A stretch of 64,000 bases of DNA, taken from the NCBI GenBank assembly GCA_010279815.1, contig QEOQ01000519.1, positions 895,902 to 959,901 on the forward strand, read 5' to 3'. The DNA is from Brachionus plicatilis (taxonomy: Eukaryota > Rotifera > Eurotatoria > Ploima > Brachionidae). Under the pieces are notes generated by a model that saw only the letters and a program-made list of their open reading frames with translations, did not search any database and was not told the DNA's origin. Position numbers and translations under genes: made by a program. Shown here one piece after another: positions 25,306 through 39,100 of the stretch. The first letter of the stretch is position 1, and each line of letters begins with the position of its first letter.

Positions 25306-27103
25306 AAACTGGTTCTGTAAATTGTATCAGTTAAAGCATTGCATGTATCACCCTAAACTGCAATGGCTCTGATGAATTAAAATTTATTTTATAATAATGT
25401 AAAAGTAATGAAAAATTCTGATAAAGAGAATTTTTAGTATTATTTTTTTAATTTTTTTTATAAGCATTCTAATCATTTATTAAGATTTACTAAAAAAATT
25501 TCAGATCTGTAAAAAATGAAAAATTTGCCACTTTGGATTTTAAAAATAATTCCAATAACAATTTTCACGAAACTGTTTAAATCAAAAAATACTTACTTAA
25601 AAATCAGAAACAGATGTCTAAAATATTATCTTAAAAAAAGCTCAAAAAAATTATTTTAATTTCATCGTCTCTTTTTTTATCAGATGCTGATCATAAAGTA
25701 AAATCTTAAAAGCTATGTTATTCTATATGAAAACTAGATTTTAAGCTTTAAATAGCTATAACTAAATAAAGTAAAATGAACATAAAATAATTAAAGATAA
25801 TAAAATAATCAAAAACAATTAAGTATTCAAGACATTAACACGTTGGACACTAATCATATCATAAAATTAGAGTTACTTTAAAATTTAAAGCGTTATTTAC
25901 CAAGAATTAATAAAATTTTATGTAAAAAAATGAACGTCAAATAATTTTGAACTCAACAAGCTTTATGCAACTTTGTTGACAGCTACAGAATTTGTTATTT
26001 TAATAAAATTTAAAAAAAAATTTAAAAAAAATAAATTATTTTTCTTACATTTATTGAAACAATAAGAATTATTTTTTTGTTTTGCTGAGTAAAATTTTTA
26101 TTATTGACTATCTAGACTTAATTATTAAATGCCTAACTATTTGTTTAATATTAAAAATAATTTTCATAAAAACATCAAAATTATTTCTTTAAATTTAAAG
26201 CAAATAAATAATAAAATTAAATAATTGAAATTTGTTTTTTTGGTAACAAAGTTGTGGTCATTTTAATTTATTTATTTTATTTCTCTTCACGATTCCAAGC
26301 TAAAAAATTCTTGTCTGTAGCTTTAGTTGAAAAAAATTTCGAATAAGCCTAACATTAAATGAGAAAAAAATTCTTCGATCATTTAAAAAAATTACCTCTA
26401 CCTGGTAATTTTAAATTTTTTCAAAATTTTTTGCTTATTAAACGTGATAAGCAAAAAAAAAATCTAAACTAAATCTTAATTTACTACCAAAAAAAAATTT
26501 AAAAGAACAAAACAATTTACAAGATTTTTTCTTGTCATTATTAATTTCCATGTATTCACTAAACATAAATTCCAATAGTCATACTCACTTTTTTCTTCCC
26601 TCAGTCTTATGCTTATATGATTTCAGATTACTATTTTAAGGATTTTGGTTCTATTTACATAACAAAAATTCCATCATGATTGAGCAAATTTTGGGTTTAA
26701 ATTCCAGAAGCAAAAAAAAAAAATTCAATTAAACTAAAGATATTTAAAATGTGTCCAAAAAAGTCTTCATACTGCTTCAATATTTATCATCTTTTGATTA
26801 AGTAGTGCTTCAAAAATTTTTCTATTTTTTCAAAGTAGTAGGTCTATATTTTTGTTGTTTTAAATTTACCTGAATCAGTCAGACTGAAAAATGCTTAGTC
26901 TAAGTTAGACTTAAATTTTATCACTCTCTAATTCTTATTAAACAAAAAGGCATCATTTAAAAACCGCTTGCTAAATTTTTCTTAGTTTAAATAACGTGAA
27001 AATAAAAAAAAATATTTTAGCAAAGCTGTTGCATAATTATTGCTTTAAATTGGAATTTTAGTAAATAGAAAGTTAAACTTAAACATTTTTTAGATTAAAA
27101 AAC
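25306..27103. other. Intergenic AT-rich sequence upstream of the ABC transporter
   Basis: No coding frame or clear repeat seen. It presumably contains the 5' untranslated region and promoter of the P-glycoprotein gene in its last few hundred bases. Confidence 0.4.
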
Positions 27104-30100
27104 ATGAAAAAATATGAAACGGAATTGAGTAAAGATCTTGGCACTCCGGGACAGTTCAAAACAATTGATTTAAATGATGAGCCCAAAATTGAGCCATTTC
27201 TGAACGCTTTTTTGGAAAAGTAGCCAAAATTTTATCTTTTATTTTTATTAATTCTTTACAGAAAAGAGGAAATTGAGCTCAAAGAACTTAAAAAGAAAAA
27301 ACAGAAAAAAAAGAAGACAAAAGAAGAAAAAGTACCGGTCACAAAATTGGTAATTAAAAAAAAAAAATTTTACTTTAAATTAAATAAATTTTTTAGTTTA
27401 AATTTGCCACGTGGTTGGATTATGTTCTGATAATTATTGGAACGCTGAGCGCTGCAGGAGCTTCAGCTGTTTTTCCGCTGGTTTTTTTACTCTATGGACA
27501 AATTGTTGGAGTTTTTGTTGACATTAATGCCAGTGGAAAAAACGCCACCATTTCTCAAACTCCTAAAACAGTTACTTCCCGTAAGCTTTAAAAATTATTT
27601 GTCTAGGGTTTAATTTTAATGTTTTATTTTAAATAAAAGCTTATGGAGTTGAATGGTTTGAATATTTGAAAATTTTATGAAATTTAGAAAGATAATTTTT
27701 TTAAAGTCTTAGCTCTAATCCAGACAATGAGTCGAGTAGCAATAGAATTGAAAGTGTCATTTATTTGTATGTTGGATTCGGGTTTATATCATTAGTTCTT
27801 AACTACATAGGACATGTTTGTTGGAATACAGCTGGTGAAAAACAAATTAAAAAAATGAGGTAAATTTATTTGAATTTTTAACAAGATATCAAAAAATCAA
27901 TTTAAAAATAGAGAGTCGCTTTACAAGACCATTATTCGACAGGACATGGCTTTTTTTGACATAAATTTGTCAGGAGACTTGAACTCTATTCTAACAAAGT
28001 AATTTTTTAAATATTTTTTTATAAATTGATGACTCCCATAAACATAATTTTAGTGAAAGTTTATTTTTGTATACTTTTAATCTCGATTTATTATTTTCTT
28101 CATTTAATCTTATGATAGATTAAATAACAAGTTTTTTTTTTAAATATCAAAGTATTTATAAAAATTGGATCTCTTTTCCAATTTTAAATTTTTCAAAATT
28201 AATTATCAAAAATAAATTCTTATTAAAAAGTTTCTCAAAAAATGTGAAGAAAAATTTCATTATCATTAGACTTTATTTTTTCTTTATTACTTTTTATTAT
28301 AGAAAAATAATATTTAATTTTTAAATATGCATTAATACTAGATGCATAATCTCTGTTAAAGACTTGAATTACTTGAAATTCAAAGTTTTTGAGTTTTTTT
28401 CAAAATTTGATCGAAGGTTTTATAACTAATTTAATGGATTTTTCAAAACTTTACAAACAAAAATTTTTCAAATACGTCTTAGAGAAAGAAAGGAACAAAT
28501 AAAAAATGTGACCTTTTGGAAAAGTTTATTAAAATAATGTGATTATCTTTGAACGAAAAAATTTGTTCCCTCACTTGAAAACATTACTTCAAAATATCTT
28601 GAAAATTTGTAGGAAAAAAACAAAGCAAATATGAGAAAAATTAATTAATTTGGGTCTTGTCAATTTCATGATCTATAGATCACAAATTTTACTCGAAAAA
28701 TTTATCTTGTAAATTTTATGAATACACAAAAAAAATAAAATATTAATTAATGAACATAAATTAAACTACATATTCCAAAAGTTATTTACTTTTTTTCTTA
28801 AAAATTATAAAAAATTGAAATTTTTAAAATGGACTCCTAAGAGATTTTTCAATTGGATCCAATAGAGAAGATCAATTTTTTGATGTCGATTGATATGTTG
28901 AACCGTATTTATTTTTGTTAAAAATATCAAATCCTTAAAAGTAATCGGTTTTGTGAAATTCAGTACAAAATGATAAAAAGAACAAAAAAAAATGTTAAAA
29001 AATTGAATAACTTTTTTTAAACTTTTTTTAAACTTAATTCTGTAAATGCAACTTAGTGCAACATTCAAATTTGCATCATCTGTAAAAGTCTGCTAAATTT
29101 GCAGAGTTTAGCAGAAATTAAATTTCAATATAATCGAGCGTAGGGCATTTTGCAGAGATTTTGCACATCAATAGCAGACTTTTACAGTTGATGCAACTTT
29201 GAATGTTGCACCATTTCTGCATTCACAGAATCAATTTTAAACTTTTTGAAAAAAAGTTAATTAATTTTTTTACAATTTGTTCTGTTCTTTTGTTCTGAAC
29301 TTCACAAAACCAAAGTATTCCTGAAGTTGCACTAAATGTTGTAGATTTTATTCCATATTTAAATGTTACTTAAGCTACGTTTTATTTAAGAGGAAAAAAA
29401 AATAATTTTTTTAAGATATTAAAAAATTACTATTTTAAAAACGGTAAATTTTGTGATCTAATTTAATGTAAAAATCATGATCGATTTTTTTTTGAAAATT
29501 TTCTTTTTTTGTCATAAAATTTGCAAAAATTTTTATCTCAAAAAATATGTGATCTAAAGTTACAAAATTTACAAGATAAATTCTTCGAGTAAAATTTGTG
29601 ATATATTTGTTCGTTTAAATTCATAAATCATGTCAGCTGATAAATAGGATTTTTTTAAAAAACAGGCTTACTGCAGCACCAATTTTAAGCTTCTAATAAA
29701 AGTGATGATTTTTCTCGATCTAGATCTCTTTTTTTCTTCTCTTCGTCAAAAATTTTCGAGGTATTTTAGAGTACAAGTTTTCAGTGTTGGCTATCAAACA
29801 TACATTGTCAATTTTAGAACAAAAGAACATAAAAAAATTGAATTAAAATTTGTTCAATAATTTTATTTAAAATATTATTATTATTTAAAATATTTCTATT
29901 AGCAAAAATAAAACTTACCTTAGAATAAAAGTAGCAAAGCTAATTTTTTTATTATTATTTTTAAATTTTTCAGTCTCATTGGCAACATGATTAAAAAAAA
30001 TTTTTAAATAAAAACTTAAAAGTCTAAAAAAAAATCAAATTAATCCACTTAATTATCATTTATAGAAAAATTAGCTTTAGATTTAAGGCATTGTACAATC

Positions 30101-33100
30101 TGATACTAAATTTCCAAAATAAAAATATAAAAATTTGATACTTTTTCTTCAAAATGTCGAAAATTTGTTCTGCAAATGAAATCTACAAAATTACACCCTA
30201 TTTTAAAAGGACATGAATTAACTCATTATCTAAATGAATTAAAGTATTTTCTAATTAATTTTTAATAAATTTCGATAAAATATTTATGAAAGTGCTATCT
30301 AAATAAATTAAATTTGTATCTATTTGAATTTAGTTTTTATCAAAAAAAATTTATTAATTTATCATTTAAAATGATTAATATTGTATCTAATATTTAGAAT
30401 ATTATTTAGAAAAGAGTGTATACTTTTTGAAATGTTTATTTAATGTAAAATGAATTGATAAAAATTATTTAATCAAGTAGTAGAAATAAAAGTAAAAAAA
30501 TTTATAAATTATAGTAGAAAATAAAATAAAAAATTTAATCAAAAATATAGTAGAAATTAAAGTGAAAATTTTATTTATTTTTAGATTTTTTTATCTTTTG
30601 TAATTTCAACTGGGCGTCCTCTTTTTAGTTTTTGACCCAACTTCAATGTTTGTGCTGTGAGTGGAACTTTCGTATTTTTTAAGACAATAAATTCATTTAT
30701 TTAGATATCTGTTTAGTTCATTAAGATAACAGTTTAATTCATTTATTCTCTCATTCATTGTGAAAAATTTAGATAACACTTTAATTCATTTAGATATTAG
30801 TTTAATTAATTTAGATAACAAATTAATTTATTCTCATTTTAAAATATTAAAAATAAATCAAAATTAATTTGCACAGATTTCGCATACTTCCTGCAGTAGG
30901 TGAAACAAAAGTTGTTTCACTTTGTTTCATTAGCAGAACAAGTTTTAGACATTTAGAAAAAAAATAAGGAATTTTTTTTATTTTTGTAAAAATAAAAAAA
31001 ATTTTGTATGAAATTTCACAACGCCTAGGTTTAAAATATTTAATTTATGTCTTTCTTGTTTTTATTTAGTTTTCGTCTTATTAATTCACACTTTGTCAGA
31101 TATATTTAATTATTATTTAACATTTACAAATTGTTTTTTTAATTCAATAATAGTCAATTTTAAAAATTAATTTAAAATCGTAATTTTTGATTATAAAGCA
31201 TTGGTAATAAATTTTTTTTTTGACTAAATAAAATTTCATAGCGGTGCAGGCTGATTAAAATATTACTTTAAAAAAAACTTTATATAAATACTCAATAATC
31301 TTGAAAAAAATGAAAAATTTTCTGTCTATTTTTTAATTAGTAAATTAATAAAACAATAAATTAAAAAAATTTATTCAAGCAATATTGAAACTGTGAAATT
31401 CGGAATTGGATTTAAAGTTTCTGATTTTATTCATCTGGTATGTCGAGGTATTGCTTGCATAATTTTCGCTCTAGTCCAAGCCTGGATGTTTTCAATAGTA
31501 TTCATAGCCTTAATTCCATTTATGATTTTATCCACTGCACTGATGGTTCTGTTTACACGGAAATATACAATTGAAGAGTTCAAAGCATATGGCAAAGCAG
31601 GCAATATAGCTCAGGAGGCCTTGAGCTCAATTCGCACCTTGTTGTCTCTTGGACTTCAGCAAAAAACTGTTCAAAACTATGAAAAAAATTTGAACAATGC
31701 ACACAAAATGGCGCAGAAAAAAGGCCTTTTTAGCGGTTTTTTTCTCGGTCTGTCAGATTTTTTGATAGATGTTTTTTTTGGCATCGGTGTCTACTATGGG
31801 GTTTATCTGTCCCGCTATCAGTGTGATAAATTTTTGCCCGGCAATATTCTACAATCGTTTTTTTGTATTTTCATTGCAACCTTTTCGGTTGGCCAAGCTT
31901 TGCCTTACATCAAGGAACTGGCCGAAGCAAGGGGTGCTGCTAAAAAAATTTTCGACATCATCGATACCAAGTCTACCATTGACGTGTTTGAGCAAAAAGA
32001 TGGCTTACAATTAAGCAATTTGAAAGGTGAAATTGAATTTGACAATGTTGTTTTTAGCTATCCACAGCGAAAGGAAGCAAATGTTTTGAAAGGCCTAAGC
32101 TTTAAAATACCAGCAGGCAAAACAGTAGCTTTAGTTGGATCCAGCGGAGGTGGCAAGTCAACAGTTGTTTCTTTGTTGCAGCGCTTCTATTTGCCTCGAT
32201 CGGGATCAATTAAAATCGATGGTTATACTATTGATACTTTGGATTTAAATTGGTTAAGGAGTCAAACGGCTTTGGTGTCGCAAGAGCCCATTTTGTTTAC
32301 AAATACGATCAGGGAAAACATTCGCTTGGGTCGTTTGGATGCAACTGATGAGGAGATCGAACAAGCGGCCAAGAACGCCAATGCACATGATTTTATACTC
32401 ACCACCACCAATAAATACGACACCCAAGTGGGCGAAAGAGGTGCCCAGCTTTCCGGTGGACAAAAACAAAGAATAGCAATCGGTAAATATTTTATTTATT
32501 AAATATTAAATTTTATTTTGTTAAAAGTTTTTATATAATAATTTTTTTTTGGAAAATTAAATTCAAGTTTTAAAATTTATTTTTTATTTATAATTTTCCA
32601 TTAGAAGTATTATGTCTAAGATAATTTTGGGCAAGGTTTTTCCAAGTTGAAAATTGTTTTCCCAGCAAAATACATTATCGAAAATTTTCGAGAATTTGCG
32701 TAAAAAAATTTTTTTGTCGTAAGAATTTTTTTTCTCGATTTAGCTATATTTTTATGGAATTAATTTGAATTCTTTTTTTCGGAAAAATATTATGACCATT
32801 AAAAGAAGTGTTGAAATTGAACACATTTTTGAAAAATATTTTTAAATTTAGGTAACAAAAATATTTTAAAACAGAATTTAAACAGCAACAAAATTAATTT
32901 TAATAATCAGTTTAAAAAGATTTTTAATTTCTCATTTGAATCTATTTGGTGGCTAAATTTCTAGTTCAAGCAATTTAAAATTTTAAAGATAAATTGGATC
33001 AATTTTATATTTAAATGATTTAAATTTTAATTTAAATAAACAATAAATTGGTTTAATTGTTTTTGTTTGAATTACAAAATGTATCCAATGTTGAAATTGA

Positions 33101-36100
33101 AATTGAAATTGAAAAAGCGCGGTGTTTCAAATAATTTTTTTCAGTTTCAAATAAAAAAATAATTTTAAGTTAATATTGCAAGCGTGAAAAACTTTTTTAT
33201 AAATTTTGACTTTAGGTTTGTTATATTAAGGCCCCTTAAGATAATATTTTTAGTTTAAAACAATTTATTTATTTAATTTATTTATTATTAATTTATTTAA
33301 TTATATTTTTATTTTTAGTTTAGAGTTGTTTAAAAGTCACAAGTCTCAAGTCAAGTTCAAGTCCGGACTTTTTTTTTTTTTCAAAAGTCCGACCAAAGAC
33401 TTAAAAGTCCAAGTCTATGCCTTAAAATTTTGAATACTGAAGAAGAAATAAATGCTAAAATTGTAAGAAAATTCTGATATATGGCAATGCTATTAAATAA
33501 GACAACCCAAGAGTATATAAATTTTTTTGATATGAAGCCTGATCTAGCAAATTTAAAAAAAAAATTCTGGACTTGGACTTTTTTTTGGGACTTTTAAACA
33601 ACTCTGGTTTAAAAGACTATCTACCCTCTGTTTCTTATTTTTTATAAATCGAGTTTTTGTTAAATTGCATCAAAAGAACGTCAATTATTACTAAAGTCAA
33701 AATTTTTCATGAAAAACCAAAGTTTTTTGGGTCTAATCGGTTAGCTGAACTATGGTTCATCTAATAGTGGCATAATTCTTGTTGTCAACTTTCAGTTTAG
33801 CTAATCTAAAAATTGTTCACTAATTTTGATACTTTTTCATCTATTTAAAAAAAAACTAAATGTAATATTAAAAAAATAAGAAAGATAAAAAAATCATTAC
33901 ATTATTGAGTCAAACATTTGAAGGGTGAAAAATTAATTTTAACTTCTTTATTTTTATTATTTATGTATAAAATAAAACAAAAATTGAATGTTAATTTAAA
34001 TCTAAACGAATTATTTATCTTTTATTTCTTTATATTCATTTTTAATATTATTTTAACTTATTTAACTTTATTTATAATTTTTTGTTTCGTATGTTTTTAT
34101 TCTGAAGGTTGGTACAGGTACAGATAAACAAACAAATAAATTATTTAAAAATTAAAAAAGAATTTTCAATATTTCTTTCAAATTTCTAATTAAAAAATAA
34201 ACTCATTCTATTTTACTAGAGAGTTTAATTTCAAATATGAAAATGCTTGCAATATTAATTTAAAATTATTTTTTTATTATAAAATATAGACAAGTATTTG
34301 AAGATAATTTAAACATGTGGAAAAAGAAGCAAAGATATATTTAGTGGCCTTCTCAAATAAAAATCCTTTTAATTTTTGGAAGAAAAAAAAAATTAACCAA
34401 AATTTGTTTTCGAAATAAAAATTTAAATAATTTTAATATCCCATTTTCGATCATTTTTTTCTAAACAAAATTAATTTTTTGTTTTAAATTTATTTAAACT
34501 TTTAAATCAGCATAATTTTTGGTTCAAATCAAAATAAAAAATTTTTTTTTCGAAAATTTTTCAATTAACTAAATGCTTTAAATTTTATTTACATATATTT
34601 TTTAATTTAAATTAAATAATAATCAAGTAAATAAATCAAATGCAATATTCGATTTTCAACACTTAAAAAAAATTCCTGTGAATTTATTTAAAAATTGAAT
34701 TTAAATTTAAATTTTAAAAAATTTTACTTTAAACATGATAATTTTTTTTTTAGCAAGAGGTCTTATTCGAAATCCCAAAATTCTCCTTTTGGACGAAGCC
34801 ACATCGGCATTGGATTATGAAAGTGAAAAAATAGTTCAGGACGCTTTGGACAAGGCCAAAATTGGCCGAACTACCCTGGTGATTGCACATCGCTTGAGCA
34901 CCATCCGCAACGCTGACCTCATCATCTACATTGCTAATGGTCAAATGGTCGAAAAAGGCACCCATGAAGAACTAATGGCCAAACAAGGTGAATATTACAA
35001 TCTAGTTCAAACCCAGAGCAAAGCCAAAGAACACACTCATGCCCACAAACACAATGAAAATGCTGACCAGTCTTTCGACTCCAGTTCCTCTAAATCCGAA
35101 TCGGAGTGCGAAGACCAACAAAAACCAATTGACACAGAAGAAAAAGTCCACACACAAAAAGTAAAAAAATCCAGAAAAAAATTCCGCCCATTTTATTTTG
35201 AAATTCGCTTGTTCAAACTTCATGCACCTGAATGGTTTTGGCTCTTAATTGGGTCCATTGGCCAAGCCATGAGCGCCATCATTCAACCAGCAACAGCTCT
35301 TGTCTTTGCCGAAATATTCAACCTTTTCACTCTGACCGATGCTGAAAAACAAAGAGAAGAAAGCTTAAAATACATGGGCATCATTTTTGGATTTGGAGTA
35401 GCCGCCATAATCAGCAATGTGGTCCACAGTTATTCTTTTGCCTTGGCTGGATCCAAGCTCACCCAGCGCATCCGCACTCTCATGTTCAAGTCGATGCTGC
35501 GACAAGAAATTGGATTTTATGATCTGGACGAGAACAGATCTTCCATTTTGGCAACTAAATTGTCTTCATCAGCTGGCTATGTGAAAGGAAAATCTTCCGA
35601 TAAGCTCAAGTTGTATGTGCAGGGTGTATCAGGCGTGGGCTTCAGCATCATCTACTCATTTGTTCTTAGCTGGAAGTTGGCTCTAGTAATGCTGGTTTTT
35701 GTGCCAATTAACTTTTTTAGCGGAGTGATGGTGGGCAGATCTTCCATGAGCCAAAAAGTTAAGGGAAAAAATGTGAATGAAGAAGTGGGCAGGATAACAA
35801 TAGAAACAGTGGAGAATATAAAGACAATTATTAGTCTGGGCAGAGAACAACACTTCATCGATGAGTTCAATCTTGTTTATGGAAGAAAATTCCGCAAAAG
35901 CCTCCTTCTTTTGCATGTCCAGGCAGTGTTCTACTCTATTTCAGTGTCCATAGTGTTTTTTATACAAGCCACCGCTTTTAGCTTTGGATTTACATTGGTT
36001 TCAAACAACGAGCTCAGTGTGCCCAACTTGTTCAGAATATTTCCAATCATGACATTCTCTGCCTTGATATTGGCAAGATCATACTCTTTTTTGCCCGATC

Positions 36101-39100
36101 AAAAGTTAGCTTCCAGTGCGGCCAAAACAGCCTTTAAAATAATTGAACGCAAGTCGCAAATTGACAGCTTTAGTGAAGAGGGTCTGAGGCCAGAAAAAGT
36201 GGTTGGCAATATAAAGTTCGAAAATGTTCATTTCCGCTATCCAAATCGGCCTAAAGTCAAAGTTTTGAATGGTTTCAATTTGGAAGTTAAAAATGGAACA
36301 ACCAATGCTCTTGTTGGACCCTCTGGCTGTGGCAAAAGCACCACTATAGCATTGTTGCTTAGATTTTATGATGTGGAACAGGGTGCTGTTTATTTGGACG
36401 GCAATGACATCAGAAAATTGAACATTAACTGGCTCAGGTCTCATATTGGCTTGGTGAGTCAAGAGCCGGTGCTTTTTAATGTCAGCATTTTTGAAAATAT
36501 TTGCATGGGTGACATCAATAGAGAAAAGGTAAGCTTACATTTATTAAAAAAAGATCTAGTGGAGCTTTGAGAGTTATTTTGTAGTGGCCGTTTTGGTCAG
36601 TTCAGTAAAAGAGAGAGACAAGAATTGAATCAGAGTTGTTTAAAAATCACAAGTCTCGGCAATTTAAAGTTTATGATCAATTTTTGGCATCTTGAAGTTT
36701 AGGATCAAAAAAATCAGATCAAAAAGTAATTTTTTTTATAACTTTTGAATGGTATTTGATTAAATCTCTCTGCAAAATGCTAAATAATGCAAAAAACATG
36801 CTGAATAAGGAAAAGGCAGAAAAGGCTCTGCAAAAACTCTGAAATTTTGCAGGAAAATGCATGTCATTAAAAAGTATTTAATTCAACTTCGCAATTTAAT
36901 TGCAGAGTTTTTGCAGAGCCTATTCTAATATTCAGCATGTTTTTTGCATTATTTAGCATTTTGCAGAGAGATTTAATCAAATACCATTCAAAAGTTATAA
37001 AAAAATTACTTTTTGATCTGATTTTTTTGATCCTAAACTTCAAGATGCCCAATTTTTGATGCTCAAAATGATCAAATCAAACTAAAACTATAAAATTAAT
37101 TTTAATTTTTTAACAGAATTAGTGCAGAAATACATTTTTGAATTTATCATACTATGTTAAATAAAAAAATAAACTCTGCGATATCAAAATGCACAATGCA
37201 GAGTGCACACCATCAAAATGATGCTATTTTAAGTGGATAATTTTTTGCAGAGTTGTGCAGATTTTACCTTTAGATTTAACAAAGTATGTTAAAACCAAAA
37301 ATTTACCTTTGCACTAATTCTATTGAAAAATTAGAATTTATTTTAAAGTTTTAGTTTGATTTGATAATTTTGGGCATCAAAAATTGATCATAAACTTCAA
37401 CTTGCCCAAGTCTCAGGTCAAGTCAAAGTCCGGACGAATTTTTTTTTAAATTAAAGTCCGAACCTGGATTTTGAAACAAAAATAAATTTAAGTTCGGACT
37501 TTAATTTTGGACTTTTAAACATCTCTGAATTTAATTGATAAGATCAGGATATTTAATTGATTTACAAATTGGAATTCAAATCTTTACCAAAATCTTAATA
37601 AGTTTAGGATTATTTCTTGATTAAGTTCAGTATCGGATCCTGCAAGTCCTTAATAGGAAAGAGTAAGGTTTTCTAAGAAGGATTTCTTATAAGTTTCTTA
37701 TACAGTGCTTTTATAAAAGGTGCAGAATGGGCTAAATTACGTAATTTTACATCATTTTTAGTAAACTTACGGAATCTTACGTGAATATTTGTCGGTAAGG
37801 ATATGTAATTTTCCCAAAAATCATGTAAGATTCATGACAAAAATTATGGACTTTTTTTTGATGATCAATTCAAAATATGTTATAGGGCTTCGCTTCACCG
37901 CACCGAAGATTATAGCTTCAGAGGTTTAAGTTAATGTAAAATTAGTTTCTTTTATAAATTTTTTAATAAAAAACTAAAAACTTAAAAGCTAAAACTAAAC
38001 AAAAATATCAAGTTTAAACATATAAAATTCTGGCATTGTTTCTAGTTAAGCCAACGTTTGAATATTTAAACAATGCAGGTTTTTCTATTTTAACTTTTGA
38101 TAAAGTTTTAAAAGATTAACATAAAAATTAAAAAGATAAATTTAAATAAGAGAATACTGCCACATTGTAACAGTACAAATTTATATTTTTCCCTTCATCA
38201 ATTACTTTATTTGGCTTTGTAAAAATATTGCAGATTTTTATTAAAAAATACACAAAGCCTGACAACGTATTCACATTGTAAATATAACTAAAAGAACCAT
38301 GATAAATATTTTAATATTTTTACCCATATCATCAATATATTTTGATACGTTCACTATTTCATTTGTTGTATTATCTAGTACAACGTGATCTATCTTGAAT
38401 ATTGGTCCACTGTCCATTAACTTATCTCCTTTATCTTGTAACAAATATCATTTCAATTCAAAAAGTTTATCTTTAGATATACATTTATTTTAAATAATTT
38501 TAATGTTACATGATTAACATGTTATTTGGATTTGAGTATAAAATATAATTCATTTTAATTTATTAGTTTAATTTTTATTTCAATTATTTTACAAAAAAAT
38601 GTTAAATAAAATTAATATTTTTGAATCCCAAAGTTAAATCTACGCTTCTATTTTAATCAACATAAAACATAATTATTTATTTATATTCCCTCATATTATC
38701 TTTCCAAAATGTATTTTTGTTCTTTTGATAACTCTATAATCTAAATCATTGTATATTTATCATAATTTTTTTGTTTCTTTTTTGATCTATATTTGCTTCA
38801 TTCAAAAAGAATACCGAATCAATTTTGATGTCCTTACCGACATTATTCTAATTAAATATTTTCCAAACGGGGCTGTGAAGTTCATTTCAATTCGATCGTT
38901 TCAATTCAGAAAAATTTGAATAACTTTTTTATTATAAGGAATAATTTAGTTCCGTAAAATGCTTAATGTTTAAGCAACTTTGCTTAATCCGAAAATATAT
39001 GTCTGCAAAAACTCTGCAAAGTGAGTGCACAATTAATTGAATACTTTTTAATGGCGTGCAAAATGCATAAAATTGCAGAGTATTTTGCCGACTTATTTTA

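Noticed and set aside
28805..29068. 87-aa minus-strand frame in ABC intron 6
   Set aside because: It overlaps the arm of a foldback MITE and has no recognisable protein character.
33918..34127. 69-aa hydrophobic frame
   Set aside because: Falls in the dispersed AT-rich repeat; the hydrophobicity follows from poly-T/TTA codons, not from a membrane protein.
35002..36462. Several antisense frames of 70-118 aa
   Set aside because: They lie opposite the ABC transporter exon 8 and are shadows of its coding strand.
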